The notes beneath the pieces were generated by a model. The model saw nothing but the letters and a program-made list of their open reading frames with translations. It had not been told where the DNA came from and did not search any database. Shown here piece after piece: positions 1-53,755 of a stretch of 64,000 bases of DNA. Each line of letters starts with the position of its first letter. The first letter of the stretch is position 1. A program made the position numbers and the translations under genes. The DNA comes from Notolepis coatsorum (taxonomy: Eukaryota > Chordata > Actinopteri > Aulopiformes > Paralepididae), in NCBI GenBank assembly GCA_963971535.1, contig OZ020585.1, positions 21,380,958 through 21,444,957 of the forward strand, read 5' to 3'.

Positions 1-86
1 GGGAATATTAGAGAATATACAAATACAATTAAATATATATATATAAATAAATATATATATTCGGTTTAATCTGGCCCTTCACAACA
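1..86 (-). repeat. 3' LTR of the BEL/Pao element (first 86 bp only)
   Basis: It is identical over all 86 bases to 6921-7006. In element orientation it starts TGTTGTGAAGGGCC, directly after the purine tract. The rest of this LTR lies left of the window. Confidence 0.93.
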
Positions 87-96
87 GCCACCCCCT
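87..96 (-). other. Polypurine tract of the BEL/Pao element
   Basis: In element orientation the sequence AGGGGGTGGC abuts the TGTTG start of the 3' LTR. This is the position and composition of a plus-strand primer site. Confidence 0.8.
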
Positions 97-195
97 GAAT
101 AGGTCCCAGACCTAATCAGTTAAACAGAGACAGATTAATCGCGTTGTCTATTTACACATAAGGGTTTGCTGTAGGGGTCAGTCAACTTCACAAAG

Positions 196-3100
196 TCATA
201 GGGTTGTAGGGTCATGGTCATCATCGATTGTGTCTGGGAGTCGAGGCAGTTCTATGAGCCTTGCCACGGGACGGGTGTAAGTGCGACCCTGGACGAGCAC
301 TTCAGCTGCTCGGACCTTGCCGTCGGCACCGGTGATCACTTTGCTTACGCGGCCGGCCGGCCACATAGCTCTGGGCAGTGATTGATCAATAATCATGACG
401 ACTGTTCCTTCTGTCAAATTGTCTCTCTCCTTTACCCACTTCTGGCGGGTCTGTAGAGACGGTAGGTAGTGCAGTAGGAAACTGTTCCAAAACTTGTCGG
501 CTAATACTTGGCTGTACCTCCACATTCGTCGGCCGTTCGCTTCTTCAGGCCGGTACATTGTCTGGGGTAATGCAGGATCTAGCCGCCCCATCAGGAGTGT
601 GTTGGGGGCTCTGCGTAGGCGACCACCCACTCTGATGAGGGTATGAGCGTCGCTCTCGGGGGCCAGGTGAATTAATCTGCTGTCGGATGGGACGGGCTTT
701 CCTCCCTGTAGACAGGCCAATTCATCGGGGAACGAGTCTCTCTGGGCTCGCTGCAGTAGAAGCAATTCTGCTTCCTCGTAGTTAGCTGCTGACATATCAG
801 CGGGGGACTTGCACTCCGGGTGGTACCGCAGGAATGTTCTTTGTTGTGCACTCTCTATGGACGTGCAATCGTCTATGTTAGGGTCGGTGGAGGCTACGGT
901 GCTCAATCCACAGAACACAGACTTCTTAATTTCCACCTCCTCTGGACTTGCTTCCCTCGGGATAGGCATGGGCCACTGTCCTTCCGGGAGTCTTAGGAAT
1001 GCGGGGCCGTCACTGTAGACATTGCGACGGGTGAGGTCATCCAGGGGCATCCCCCGGGTGATGACGTCAGCTGGGTTCTGTTTTGTATCAACGTAGCGCC
1101 ACTCTGTTTCTCCGGTTAACTCTTCGGTTAGGTCTTGAATCTCGGTGACTCTGACTCCCACGAAGACTTTGTACTTGCATGAGTCCGATTTGATCCAGGC
1201 GAGTACCGTCGTGGAATCTGACCACAGGATTGTTCTAGACACCGGTATGGTGAGCTCACGTTGGATGAGCGTGGCTAGGTGCGCTCCGGCTAGGGCTGCG
1301 CAGAGCTCTAGACGTGGGATAGATTGTTGCTTGCGTGGGGCTATTCTCGAGCGGGCGAGGACAAATGCTGTGTAGATCTCTCCCCCCTGGTCTTGGGCCC
1401 GCAAGTAGGCTACTGATCCGTATGCGACCTCTGAGGCGTCACTGAAGACGTGTAAGTCCATTTTACATGTCTCTGGCCTCACCGTGGGTGGGAAGTAGCT
1501 TCGGCGCATATTAATGCCTGGGAGTGAGTGGAGCTCCATCTCCCACTCTCTCCAGGTGGATGCAAGGTGTGCGGGAATGGGGTCGTCCCAGCCCTGGTCC
1601 TTGTCCCACAATGCTCGTACAATCATCTTTGCCCTGGTGGTGTACGGTAGAATACATCCTAGCGGGTCATATTGTCGGGCGAGTGTTGTGTACACACTCC
1701 GTCTGGTGGTCGGCGCCGCCGCCGGCCTTCCCTGCTCCGTAGTCAGGGGCTTGTGTCTGTAGTGAAGCGAATCTGTTTTGAATCGCCACACCAATCCCAG
1801 GGTCATCTCCTGGGCTTCTCCCGGGATTGTAGCCATCCAGGTCTCGCTGCTGGCTGCCTTGTCCTCGGAGGAGAGGCTGCGCAGTACTTGCGGATCGCTG
1901 CTGGCCCACTGCCTGAGATCAAAGCCGCCTTTGATCAATGAGGCGCGGAGTTTAATCAGGAGAGCCTCGGCTTCTTCCTGGGTTGAAAGGCTTTGTAGAC
2001 AGTTGTCTACGTAGAAGCTGTTCTTTACGCTGTGTCGGACCTCTTCGTCCGCTGCTGGGTCCTCTGCTACATGTTTCTGTAGTGCAAATGTCGCACAGCA
2101 GGGGCTGCACGTCGTTCCGAAGGGGAGGACTTCCCATTGGTAGATGGCTGGGTGCTCATCTCCTGGCTTCTCTCTCCATAGGAACCGTAACAGGGGCTTG
2201 TCCGCCTCTACTAATCTCACCTGCAGGAACATTCCTTTAATGTCCCCGCTGATGGCCACCTTTTCCTGGCGGAAGCGGAGTAGAACGCCGAGTAGGGAGG
2301 GGCCGAGTGTGGGACCGGGCAGTAACTCTTTATTCAGATTTTGGGATCCGATCTGGTAGCTGCAGTTAAATACTATGCGGTCTTTACCGTTGTGATGGAC
2401 CTTGTGGTGGGGCACGTACCACGATTCAGTGGTCTGGTCGGCCTCTTTAATGTCCATCTTTGTGACGTGTCCCGCTGTGATGAGCTTGTCAATCTCAGCG
2501 CGGTATACACTCTCTTGGGCGCGGTTCTTGGCTAAGCGCCGCTCCGTGTTCAGCAGGTACCGTTCTGTGGCGTCTGTCTTGGCGTGGAAAGTAGGCATTC
2601 CTTCTCGCCGCAGGAGTGGCGTGGCGTATCTCAACACGCCGTTGACCGGGACTCTCTTGGTCCCTGTCTCGAGGAGGTGAATTGCATAAATGTCATCTTT
2701 AGAGCGAATGTCTTTCTTTCCGTTCTTAAAGGGCATTTGTTCTAGGGTCCATAGCCGCTCTACGTGTTGCAGGAGTGCGGTTTCTCCCTCTGTGACTCGG
2801 GAGTGGAGACATCTAGTACTTCGGTTGAGAGATTTGGCGAGCGGGCCTTGGAGAGTCCATCCCAAACGGGTCTCGACTGCTGCAGGGCAGCCTCGGGGTC
2901 CGGTATGAACCCGGTCTATCGGGACAATGAGGTCTGCATGGTCGGAGCCTATCAACAGGGTCGGCATAGCATTGTCTATGAGCGGGATCGGTAACTTGCG
3001 CAGATGTGCATATTTCTCCATCAGCTTGGCGACGGGGTATGTGTACCGCGACAGTCCTATTTCTTGGCTGGTGAAAGCGTCTGCAATCTGGTACCGTCGC

Positions 3101-5505
3101 TCAGGCTGGCCGCTTGCTGCGATAGAGAATGAGACATTCTCGCCCTTTATCGTCTTCAAATCTCGTCTTATTGTCCGAATTGTCATTTGGGTTTCGCTTC
3201 CCCGCAGCCCTAGCTGGGCCGCAGCGGAGGCGAGCAGCAGGGTCTTCTCTGACCCGTCATCGAGGACGGCGTAAGTGTCCAGGACTTTATTCTGGTAGCT
3301 TAGTGTCACACGCACTACTTTTAGGAGTACTCGGGCTCCACTGCTGCTGGCGGGATCGATGTACATGACGCTCGCTTTGCGGCTGGATGGTGCAGGTGAA
3401 GGGCGCCGTCTGTTACTGTTGTGAAGTATGTCCAGATGGGCTCCATCGCACTTGGTGCACCTTTTCTTTAAGCGGCATTCGGCTGCCATGTGTGAGCGCG
3501 CACAGCGAAAACAGCGCTTGTTGGACTTTATCCATTGACCTGCTTCCTCCGCGTTCAGCTTGGGGAAGGAGTCACATTGCGCTAGCCAGTGTTCTTTCTC
3601 ACAGTAGGGGCACACTATCTTCCACTTCTCCGTTCTGGAGGGGGTACTGTGGCTCCTGCTGCTCGGTACTGACTCCGATTGGTGCATCACAGTCACCGAT
3701 CTTCTTCCATCATTTAGTCGTCTGGTTCCTTCTCTGGAGCCAGGGGTGCTCCGTCCGAATGTATCTAGCCGTAGGCTGCTGACTTCTCTCGCCAGGAAGT
3801 CTGCTAGATCGAGGAGGTTCGGTTCGGGGCCATTCGGGTCTCTGTGGTCCCTCTGCCGCCTAAAGCGCTCCTGACGAGCGGGCGGCAGCTTCTCCAGAAT
3901 CCTTTCCACATTTGAGTTGGCGTAAAGTTCATACTTCCCCTTCTCTCTTTGCGCTCCCAACATCCCTACCAGGGACTGCACTCTGATGGACAGGTCGTCC
4001 AGTGCTCGATTGTCTATTGCTGGGGGTAAGCGGTCGATGTGTCGGATCTCCTGGATCACGTAATCCCATATGCGCCCATACCTCTGGTCCAATGCTACCA
4101 GCGCTGCTGTGTATGGGGTGGTGGAAGTCGCGTAGGCGAGCGCTATATTATGTGCCTGGGGCACCTTTAAGTGCTGCAGTAGGATGGCGTATTTGTGGCG
4201 TTCATCCAATACATCCACCAATATGGTCTCCAGACACATGCGGAGTTCTGTATACTGGGCCCGGTTCTCTTGGGTGAAGTCGGGTACCATAGGCGTGCCA
4301 ATGTATGACGCTGACTGTGGATACATCGGCGAGCGTTGGGGGAGAGGCCTCCTAGGCGAGTCTCCTCCCGCTCCTTGGTATGGGCTGGTACCGGCAGTGT
4401 ACCATGGCCCGCTTGTCCAGGTGCTGTTCCTCGGTGCGGGTCGTGCGTCGTGCTCACCCGTGTATAGAGTCGGGGGTCTGTAGCGCAGCTCCGCGGGAGT
4501 ATAGCCTGGGCTGTACCGGACCTCCTGGTCCGGTAGAGTACTGTGCTGTCTTCGGGCGTGGTTCTCCTCCTCTTCCTCTTCGTCTTCAGTTAGGTCATCC
4601 AGTGCTTGTAGTCTCTGGTTTAGCCTCTCCACAGGATATGCTGCTCCTTCCCGGTTGCTAGGTCTCGCTTGGACCGGTGGGGGGAGGTGGTCTGTGGGGG
4701 GTATAGACCTCGTCTGTTGGTCAAGTTCAGGGTTGTTTACTCGGCTAGGGGATGCCGCCCTGGAGGTGTGTCTAGACGAGTTCCTGGAGCCTCTGGCGGA
4801 GGGAGAGGGTGTTGTCCGTCTGATCAGCTGTTCTATTAGTTGCGCTTGCTATCTGTCGCGCTCTGCGTCCCGTAGAGCACCAGCAGCTGCTCGCTGGCTG
4901 TCTGCTCGGTCTCGGGCCACATTCTCTTCCATCTGAATGCGTCTTATTTCCAGGCGTATGTGCTCTTCTTCGCTCCGTTGCTGTAGCTGCAATCGATCGT
5001 GTTCACCCTGGAGTCTATCGCGTTCAGTAGAGGCTTTCAGGCTGACGAGGAATGCCTGCTGTAGGGTCCTCTCTGCCTCGCTGGGAGAAGGCGGTTGTAT
5101 AGGGGAGCCTTCCCTCGGGGTACTCCTTGCGGAGCCTTGGAGCTCTATCTCCACGGTGCTCTCCCCGTCTTCTTCCGTGCCGAGTTCTCTCTCGGTAGCG
5201 TTGTATTCCTCCCGGGACTCATCGGGGACTACTTCTTCAGTACTGGCGGGGTGTGAAGTCATGTCTGGTTCCCACTGGTCCCCACCGTGAACTTGGTCAG
5301 TTACATTAGAGCCCGTAGGGGCCTCTATGGTCGGGGTAGTCTGGGCGTTGGGGTTAGACATACTTTTACTTTCTAGTTTTACCGCGTTTACTGTTAGTAG
5401 GAGACTAGGTTGTTGACTGACAGCGTAAGCCTCTAAGTACTGAGGGAGCCGTCGTTCGCGCTGCGGGCGTTGGTTAGGAGGATCGTTTCGTGGAGTGTTC
5501 ATCAT
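196..5505 (-). pseudogene. BEL/Pao gag-pol polyprotein, one nonsense codon, integrase core deleted
   Basis: The likely start is the ATG pair at 5505-5500 (MMNTPRND). The frame stays open to 196 except for one TAG at 4851-4849, followed by CAA. After that stop about 1550 codons are open. Order, in residues counted from 4632: a DUF1759-type gag region about 120-290; cysteine clusters CPYC...C and CFRC...C plus CTKC...H about 340-408; an A17-type protease with LDDGSEKTLL near 457; reverse transcriptase with FYVDNC near 874; RNase H with FSDASE near 1062. After the GGRLRRAP motif that normally precedes integrase, the frame jumps near residue 1342 (about position 605) to LLMGRLDP, the DUF5641-like C-terminal block ending in RPVARLIEL. 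The HHCC and DDE integrase parts are therefore missing, yet the frame is kept. The upstream TAG is most simply a point mutation. It sits near the N-terminal end of gag, an unlikely place for programmed readthrough. Confidence 0.9.
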
Positions 5506-5553
5506 AGGCCATTTCAATATTAATAACACTATATTAATATTACACTAATTACC

Positions 5554-5571
5554 ATCCGGCTCGAAGGACCA
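5554..5571 (-). other. Primer binding site, complementary to tRNA-Tyr 3' end
   Basis: The plus strand reads ATCCGGCTCGAAGGACCA, which matches the last 18 nt including CCA of vertebrate tRNA-Tyr as I know it. It starts 2 nt inside the end of the 5' LTR, the correct place for minus-strand priming. Confidence 0.85.
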
Positions 5572-5573
5572 AT

Positions 5574-7006
5574 TGTAACTGAGGGGTACAATTCCCTGAC
5601 TGTATTACTAGATATGATACTTACTACCACTACCTTTGTACTTAATATTCGGCCACCCAGTACACGGCATAAATATATTATCATGAACACTCTCACGTAG
5701 ATGAAACGGATCCAACACAAATGTACGAATTAGAAACAGGTCTTTATTTCCTACACAGCGATGGTGTGTAGAATAAGCACTTAATCACTTAATTACATTT
5801 ATGAATTGAAATAGTATGCACTTTTATGGCAAGGAGTATTCGTCGGTATATCAATAGAGAATGTCCAATCTCTGAAGGCGCAGGTGGTAAATATACGACC
5901 TGGAATAGTTAAGGAATAACAGCAATGATACTTTAATGATTATAGGCTGGATACACTAGAGGGGGTTAATCCGGTCGCTTGTAAGCCGACAGGAGTAGGA
6001 GGGGGGGGGGGGTAGAATCCAGCTGCCTCGTCCGGCCAAGGGTATCCCAGGTGAACCCACTGTAGTGCCGTTCAATGCGCCGGCGATCCTTGGACCACAG
6101 ATGAAAGTAGGTGGACTCTTTGTGGGCCGGCTCTCTCCGGTCCACGGGGGAGAGACGTGAAGAGACCTCGTCTTGCAGAGCGTCTCCTCACCTTGCGTCC
6201 TCTCCAGGGGGGGGGGTTCCAACACACGGCAGTGTCGGGGGTCTTTATCCATGGAATAATCAAAGTATCCAAAGCATAATCCGTGCCTGGGAAGGCGGGC
6301 TGTCGTCGGTAGAATAATCCGGTATACAGGTCCACTCGCTCGTCGGCTCTGGGGCTCCTCGGGTGCAGCTTCACATAGGGTCAACCACCCTGGGTAAGCA
6401 GCCAGTTCTCTGCCCGAAACGATGGGGTACTGACTACGGTAGTATTCTCACCGCACGAAGCACTATATATTAACAGACTATTATTAGCTTAATAGACTAC
6501 GTCCAACTCGACGATATAGTGCCAAATATGACGATTCAAATATTAATATACACGATGTCTCAATACCGATGGTAGGCGAACTTGGCCTTACTCCCACACG
6601 TGGCGTCGCGGGGAGGCTTTACGTCTGTGACTCTATTGGAGGGTAAGAAACTGGACTGAAAAGAAAGTCCTACTTTAGTAGCGCAGTATATATACGCACT
6701 ATGAACAAATAGTCCCATTAATGGTGCGGTAGCCAAATTCCTACGCGGAACTAGGACTTGTTCGTACATGTCGAGCGGTACGTTTGAACTGGGTCTGAGG
6801 GGTATGGCAGCCTGGCACCGAGGTCTCGACCAATAGTAGAATGGAGACTATTATGGGATGTTCAGTAGGCTAGAATGGATATTCAATGCATATTGTACAA
6901 GGAATATACAAGGGATATCAGGGAATATTAGAGAATATACAAATACAATTAAATATATATATATAAATAAATATATATATTCGGTTTAATCTGGCCCTTC
7001 ACAACA
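5574..7006 (-). repeat. 5' LTR of the BEL/Pao element, 1433 bp
   Basis: In element orientation it begins TGTTGTGAAGGG at 7006 and ends CAGTTACA at 5574, with TG..CA borders next to the primer site. It contains a G-run at about 6000-6012 and short open frames that I treat as chance. No target duplication can be tested. Confidence 0.85.
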
Positions 7007-7140
7007 ATTATTATTATTATTATATGGTTACACTGCTTTTTTACAGTAAGCACTTAGTAGCAAACTGAGTGCCACTGACATCCAATACATTTCTGAACTG
7101 AACTGGAGTTTTCCATGTAATATTTCTCTCTGTTCTGAAG

Positions 7141-49074
<41,934 letters not shown>

Positions 49075-49320
49075 GGAGGGCGGCCTGACCATGGACCTTG
49101 GGGCCACAGCCAACCATCACATGGCGATGCATGTGAGCAACGTTAGACCTGTTGCACCACTTCTCCGTTTTATACTTCCATCTAGGGTTCTCATCGCCCG
49201 AGCAAACTAGACCTCCCTTCCATATAGACCGTTTCTAGGTTCAAACAAACCTTCTCAGTTTATTTCTCTGTTGCAGTGTTCGCTGACGGATAATAAACTC
49301 GGACCAAAGCTGTTCCCCTA
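49075..49320 (+). other. nol10 3' UTR with poly(A) signal AATAAA at 49292-49297
   Basis: This is the first AATAAA downstream of the nol10 stop, 218 bp after it, followed by GT-containing sequence. The transcript end at about 49315 is inferred. Confidence 0.55.
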
Positions 49321-49998
49321 GCAACGCAGTTTCATTGAAAAGAGCTAAGATGTAAGGTGTTGGCCTAGCAGGTATGCACTCTAAATCTCAACGTAGTTGG
49401 TGATTTGTTTTTTGTCGTACTCAAAAACAAATGCTCCAAACATAACCATTATCCGTCAGTTACATTAATGTAACTCATGTCATGTTACCCTCGGGGGGTA
49501 AAAAAAAATATGGTTATGGCCAAGCGAGGGTTCCCTCAGTTAAGGGAATTTACGGAATATTATGGAATTTTGACTTTAGATGTCATATACACTTATACAG
49601 ATGTATTGGACAGTGGAATGCTTACTGGCAACCGTCCCTTGAACCAAGGGTTTTAAAGGTGTAATAAGAGAGATGTAAATTATGAGGGGGATGATTGCAT
49701 AATTTCCCACTTCTTTAAATGTGTTCATTTATCCCCTTTGAACTTTTCTCTGCTGAAAACAAGTTCCAACACAAATTTGTGTTATTTAATAATAATAATG
49801 TCAGTCGGATTCAGAATACCAGCGTATCAAGAAGTAGACGTAACTGTAGTTCCAATCAACGCGAAGGGGGGGGGGGGCGGGGGAAGCGTGTTATTCCATT
49901 TATTAATCTCCGTCAGATGGAGCGGAGTGCTAAAGGCCAGGCGGAGGCTAAGCGGCAGCTCTGCCGGCTGCAACAGACCCCGAGACTGGGTGGTGGGC

Positions 49999-50586
49999 GT
50001 GGGCCACGTTGTACACATCTACCGTACTTTTCGCACTATAAGCCGCACCTGACTATAAGCCGCAGCAGCTAAATTGAATGATGTGTACATATATAAGCCG
50101 CACTGGACTATAAGCCGCAGGTGTTTTAATGTTTAATTACCATATGTAATTAGCATTGGGACACAATACTGTCGGACAAATAACAAGAATTAACTCATTT
50201 ACAAGTTGTATTAAGTTTAGCAAATAAGGGAACAGATAAATAACATTTCAATGCAGTCAAAAAAGCAATATTTAGATTTTTACATTTTCGGGTTTGGTCA
50301 AGTCGAGTCACATATAAGCCGCACCGTTATATAAGCCGCAGGGTCGAAAAATGGGGGGGAAAGCCACGGCTTATAGTCCGAAAAGTACGGTACTTGGAGA
50401 CGTGCAGAAGGAGCGGTGGAGAGACTGCGTGGGCGTGGGCCACGTTGTACACATCTACTTGGAGACGTGCAGAAGGAGCGGTGGAGAGACTGCGTGGGCG
50501 TGGGCCACGTTGTACACATCTACTTGGAGACGTGCAGAAGGAGCGGTGGAGAGACTGCGTGGGCGTGGGCCACGTTGTACACATCT
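49999..50586. repeat. 65-bp tandem repeat, about 4 copies, interrupted by a MITE
   Basis: Units contain CTTGGAGACGTGCAGAAGGA, GCGGTGGAGAGACTGCGTGG and GCGTGGGCCACGTTGTACAC. The first partial unit is separated from the rest by the element at 50032-50390. Confidence 0.9.
50032..50390. mobile_element. Tc1/mariner-type MITE, 359 bp, TA duplication
   Basis: The termini are CCGTACTTTTCGCACTATAA and TTATAGTCCGAAAAGTACGG, with repeated ATAAGCCGCA motifs. TA at 50030-50031 and 50391-50392. The neighbouring repeat units read ATCTACTTGG with no insert, a direct empty-site comparison. Confidence 0.9.
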
Positions 50587-50741
50587 GCTGCTCCCTTCTT
50601 TTTGTTCAATGAGTGTGTTTTTTCTATGATGTCACTGCCTGGGAGCTGAGATGACGTGACGTCACCTGCCTTGGATCTCAGCCCATGTGGACGTTTTGTA
50701 ACCGCTACTTAATGCAGTTCAAATTGAAAGAAAGGGAGAGA

Positions 50742-50914
<173 letters not shown>

Positions 50915-51354
50915 CTGATCTTCATGTTTTTTACTCCAGGTTATTCATACAGTGTAGACGCCACTGTACTGGAATGTGTCAAAAGTATAAACTATTGTTT
51001 GGTAAAACATTCCTGTTTTCTGTGTTGTTGTTTTTTGTTCATCTGTAAGAATGATACCTGATGACAAGAAGAAACTCTTAACTCAACACACCCTCTTTTT
51101 CCAAAGCTCCTTTTGTGACTCATCGTTTGGGAAATTCAGGCTAGATGCATTTCTAGAATTTTTGCATAACGGATGCCAATACTATGAGTCACAGTGTGGA
51201 GGAAGGTTATTTGCATGTTATTGCATTTTTCAGGGAGATCTACTGATCACTAACCAAGCCCCATTGGCATTCAAAAAGTCTACGTTACTATTTTGGTAGC
51301 AGATTCTTAATGGAATGTGTTGGCAGTGCTACTGTACATGTGGCTCCTGAGAGA

Positions 51355-51585
51355 CGGTAGCTCAGGAGGTAGAGCGGTCGTCTGGTAATCGTAAGGTTCC
51401 CGGTTCGATTTCGGCATCCTCCCAGCGGTGTGTCGGTGTGTCCTTGAGCAAGGCCCTAACTGCTCCCGATAAGCAGGTCGGCACCTTGCATAGTTTCCTC
51501 TGCCGTCAGTGTGTGAGTGAATGGGTGAATGTGAGGCATAAGTTGTAAAGCGCTTTGGATAAAAGCGCTATATAAAATGCAATCA
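51355..51585 (+). mobile_element. tRNA-derived SINE
   Basis: The head GGTAGCTCAGGAGGTAGAGC (A box) and CCGGTTCGATTTCGGC (B box) is tRNA-like. The tail AAGCGCTTTGGATAAAAGCG is shared with the SINE at 59856-60090 (opposite strand). Confidence 0.8.
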
Positions 51586-51745
51586 GGTGATTGATTAATT
51601 AACCATTTTATTAACAGAGTGCCGAATGGGTACAATACAGTACGGCTCAATACACACAATTGTTAAGGGGATGCAGACCAGAGAAAGACTTTCGTCTTGT
51701 TTACATCAGGGTCCCCCATTTTCAATTCATAATGAATTGTAAGTA
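51586..51745 (-). mobile_element. TTGA-tailed LINE 3' end, copy 3
   Basis: TTTTATTAACAGAGTGCCGA and CGTCTTGTTTACATCAGGGT match the 3' UTR of the copies at 18835 and 27764. Confidence 0.85.
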
Positions 51746-51822
51746 AGGGTGCAATTAGCACCGTGCAATCCATTCTTTGTGGATCCCGCCCCTGGAGTCT
51801 TTGTTAACCTGTTCCACCCCAG

Positions 51823-52615
51823 GTGAAAATCTGCATAAAATGTATACCTAGGTAAATGGAATATTGCTCCACTTCTACAAGGGCTATTTGCATATTCGGC
51901 ACGGTGGTGTAGTGGTTAACACTGTCGCCTCACAGCAAGAAGGTCCAGGGTTCGAATCCCGCTTGGGGACCAGGTTTCCATGATGCCAGTTACCCAGGTG
52001 GGGTATCTCCCAGGCCTTTCTGTGTGGAGTTTGCATGTTCTCCCCGTGCTCGCAAGGGTTTCCCCCCCGATAAGATAAACCCAATGGAAAAACATGCACA
52101 ACAACAAGATCGCTAACGCTGTGGCGTCCTTGACGAAGACGGACAGGAGCACTTGGATTGGTCCCCTGGCGCGGCTCACGTTGCGCCTGTCTGCTCCCGG
52201 CTGCCCTTGGGGGGGAAGGACGACGGGATGGGTTAATCGCAGATACGAATTGCATGCATGCATCGCATGTGTGCCAATTGATGACCTCGGAGCAGGTCCT
52301 AAATTATTATTATTATTATAATATTCTTGGTATCTAGGTATATCTATGGACCTCAGTGAATGTATTCTCAGTGTCAGAAATATTGTGTCTATTACTAGGC
52401 TTGCTTAAATTGTGATGAAACAAAGGAAAATATGAATTATGATTTTTCTTTTCATCTTTGACAGTGAATAACACCATGATAATAATGACTTAAAAAACGA
52501 CCACTGAACTCATTCAGTACCCTCTTGAGATCATGTGTACAAAAGATCTAAGGAAATTAATAAAGGGAAGATGATAAAACTGAAGGTTCTGTATATACAG
52601 TACTGAATTCTCCCA
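51823..52615. repeat. Duplicated segment, copy A
   Basis: GTAAATGGAATATTGCTCCA, ACCTCAGTGAATGTATTC and TTGCTTAAATTGTGATGAAA recur in copy B (53390-53755). Copy A contains a SINE that copy B lacks. Confidence 0.85.
51898..52320 (+). mobile_element. V-SINE (DANA/Mermaid)-like element
   Basis: The tRNA-like head is GGCACGGTGGTGTAGTGGTT with B box GGGTTCGAATCCC. It carries the V-SINE core TGTGTGGAGTTTGCATGTTC and an (ATT)n tail. The target duplication ATATTC lies at 51892-51897 and 52321-52326; copy B of the duplication shows the empty site GCATATTCTTGG. Confidence 0.85.
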
Positions 52616-52689
52616 TCCGGACCAATGCAATTTGAAATATTATTATAGAATATATGCTTATACATTACCTTATTATAGCCAATTCGCAC

Positions 52690-53390
52690 ATTTATATATA
52701 TATATATATATAGTATCTTTCAAATGGCCGAGTTCAATTTGGATATAGTATCACCAGGCGTGCATAATAACAGATACTGATATTTACTGTAATCGACTGT
52801 ACTTTTTTATTTCCCCCACAGTGTAACCATTTTGAAACTAATTTCAGATCTAACTGTTCCTGCATGGTAACAATAGTGAGGAGAAACTGACTGCGTTTCA
52901 ATATTTGTCAAAAACTTTACCTTTTGTAGCTTATCGCGAATCATAACAATTATTGATATGATTCATTCAGAACGCTGAACTTTGAACCACCATAGTATAT
53001 GACAGGAAGTGTAGATTGGAGAAATTTCAACGCTGGCCGATAGCTAGGAATCTCATCTACAAAATGGCCGCAAAAAAACTACAATTCCCATGGTTCAACA
53101 TTTCCATTTCCGGGTCAGATAGGCGATTGCATATCGAAAACTTAAAACGATATAAGTACACTTTTAACCTATTGCTAAACGATTGCCAACCTAACGTTTT
53201 ACATTCTACATGCATTTGTGACATAGTAGTGATGTTAATACTTGAAAACGGTTGATTTTAAAATCACAAATTATTTTCATCATTCATAAAAATATGCCTA
53301 TATGGTCATAATGTCAAAAGGGGTCGGTACCGACCCCGTCGAGTGGAACAGGTTTTAATACTTGTATAAAACTACAGAAGTCTTAAGCCC
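52690..53390. other. Intergenic sequence without recognised feature
   Basis: A short palindrome GGGTCGGTACCGACCC lies near 53322. No gene is seen. Confidence 0.4.
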
Positions 53391-53755
53391 GGAGCCTATT
53401 TTCTGAAAATCCGCCTAAAATACATACCTAAGTAAATGGAATATTGCTCCACTTCTACAAGGTCCAATTTGCATATTCTTGGTATCTAGGTACATCTATG
53501 GACCTCAGTGAATGTATTCCCAGTGTCAGCAATATTGTGTCTATTACTAGGCTTGCTTAAATTGTGATGAAACAAAGAATATGATTGAATAACACCATGC
53601 TAATAATGACCAAACATTAAAAACTGCCACTGATCTCGTTTAGTACCTTCTTCAGATCATGTGTACAAGAAATCGAAGGAAATGAATAAAGGGAAGATGA
53701 TTAAACGGAAGGTACTGTAGATACAGTACTGAATTATCCCATCCGGATTGATTGA
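53390..53755. repeat. Duplicated segment, copy B
   Basis: It is homologous to 51823-52615 minus the SINE, and ends at CCCATCCGGA where a LINE tail begins. Confidence 0.85.

Larger units (their letters stand above)
1..7006 (-). mobile_element. BEL/Pao LTR retrotransposon, integrase-deleted, left end cut by window
   Basis: The parts read right to left are: 5' LTR (7006 to 5574), tRNA-Tyr primer binding site (5571 to 5554), one long gag-pol frame (5505 to 196), purine tract (96 to 87) and the start of the 3' LTR (86 to 1). Bases 1-86 and 6921-7006 are identical, as expected for the 5' starts of two LTRs of a young insertion. The zinc knuckles, A17-type protease, RT with a YVDN box and RNase H are in BEL/Pao order. 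The integrase zinc-binding and DDE domains are absent, so the copy cannot integrate by itself. It lies antisense to nol10 in an intron and ends 134 bp before an exon. The right flank is (ATT)n; the target duplication cannot be confirmed because the left end lies outside the window. Confidence 0.93.

Noticed and set aside
809..4936. Plus-strand open frames opposite gag-pol
   Set aside because: They are shadows of the 1478-codon minus frame.
5956..6384. 142-residue open frame in the 5' LTR
   Set aside because: It lies wholly inside the LTR, is Pro/Arg-rich, and has no recognisable domain.
51355..51425. Functional tRNA gene
   Set aside because: The A and B boxes are present but the cloverleaf is not clean, and a SINE body and tail follow; a second copy exists at 59856-60090.
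51898..51965. Functional tRNA gene
   Set aside because: The tRNA-like head is part of a V-SINE-type element with target duplications.
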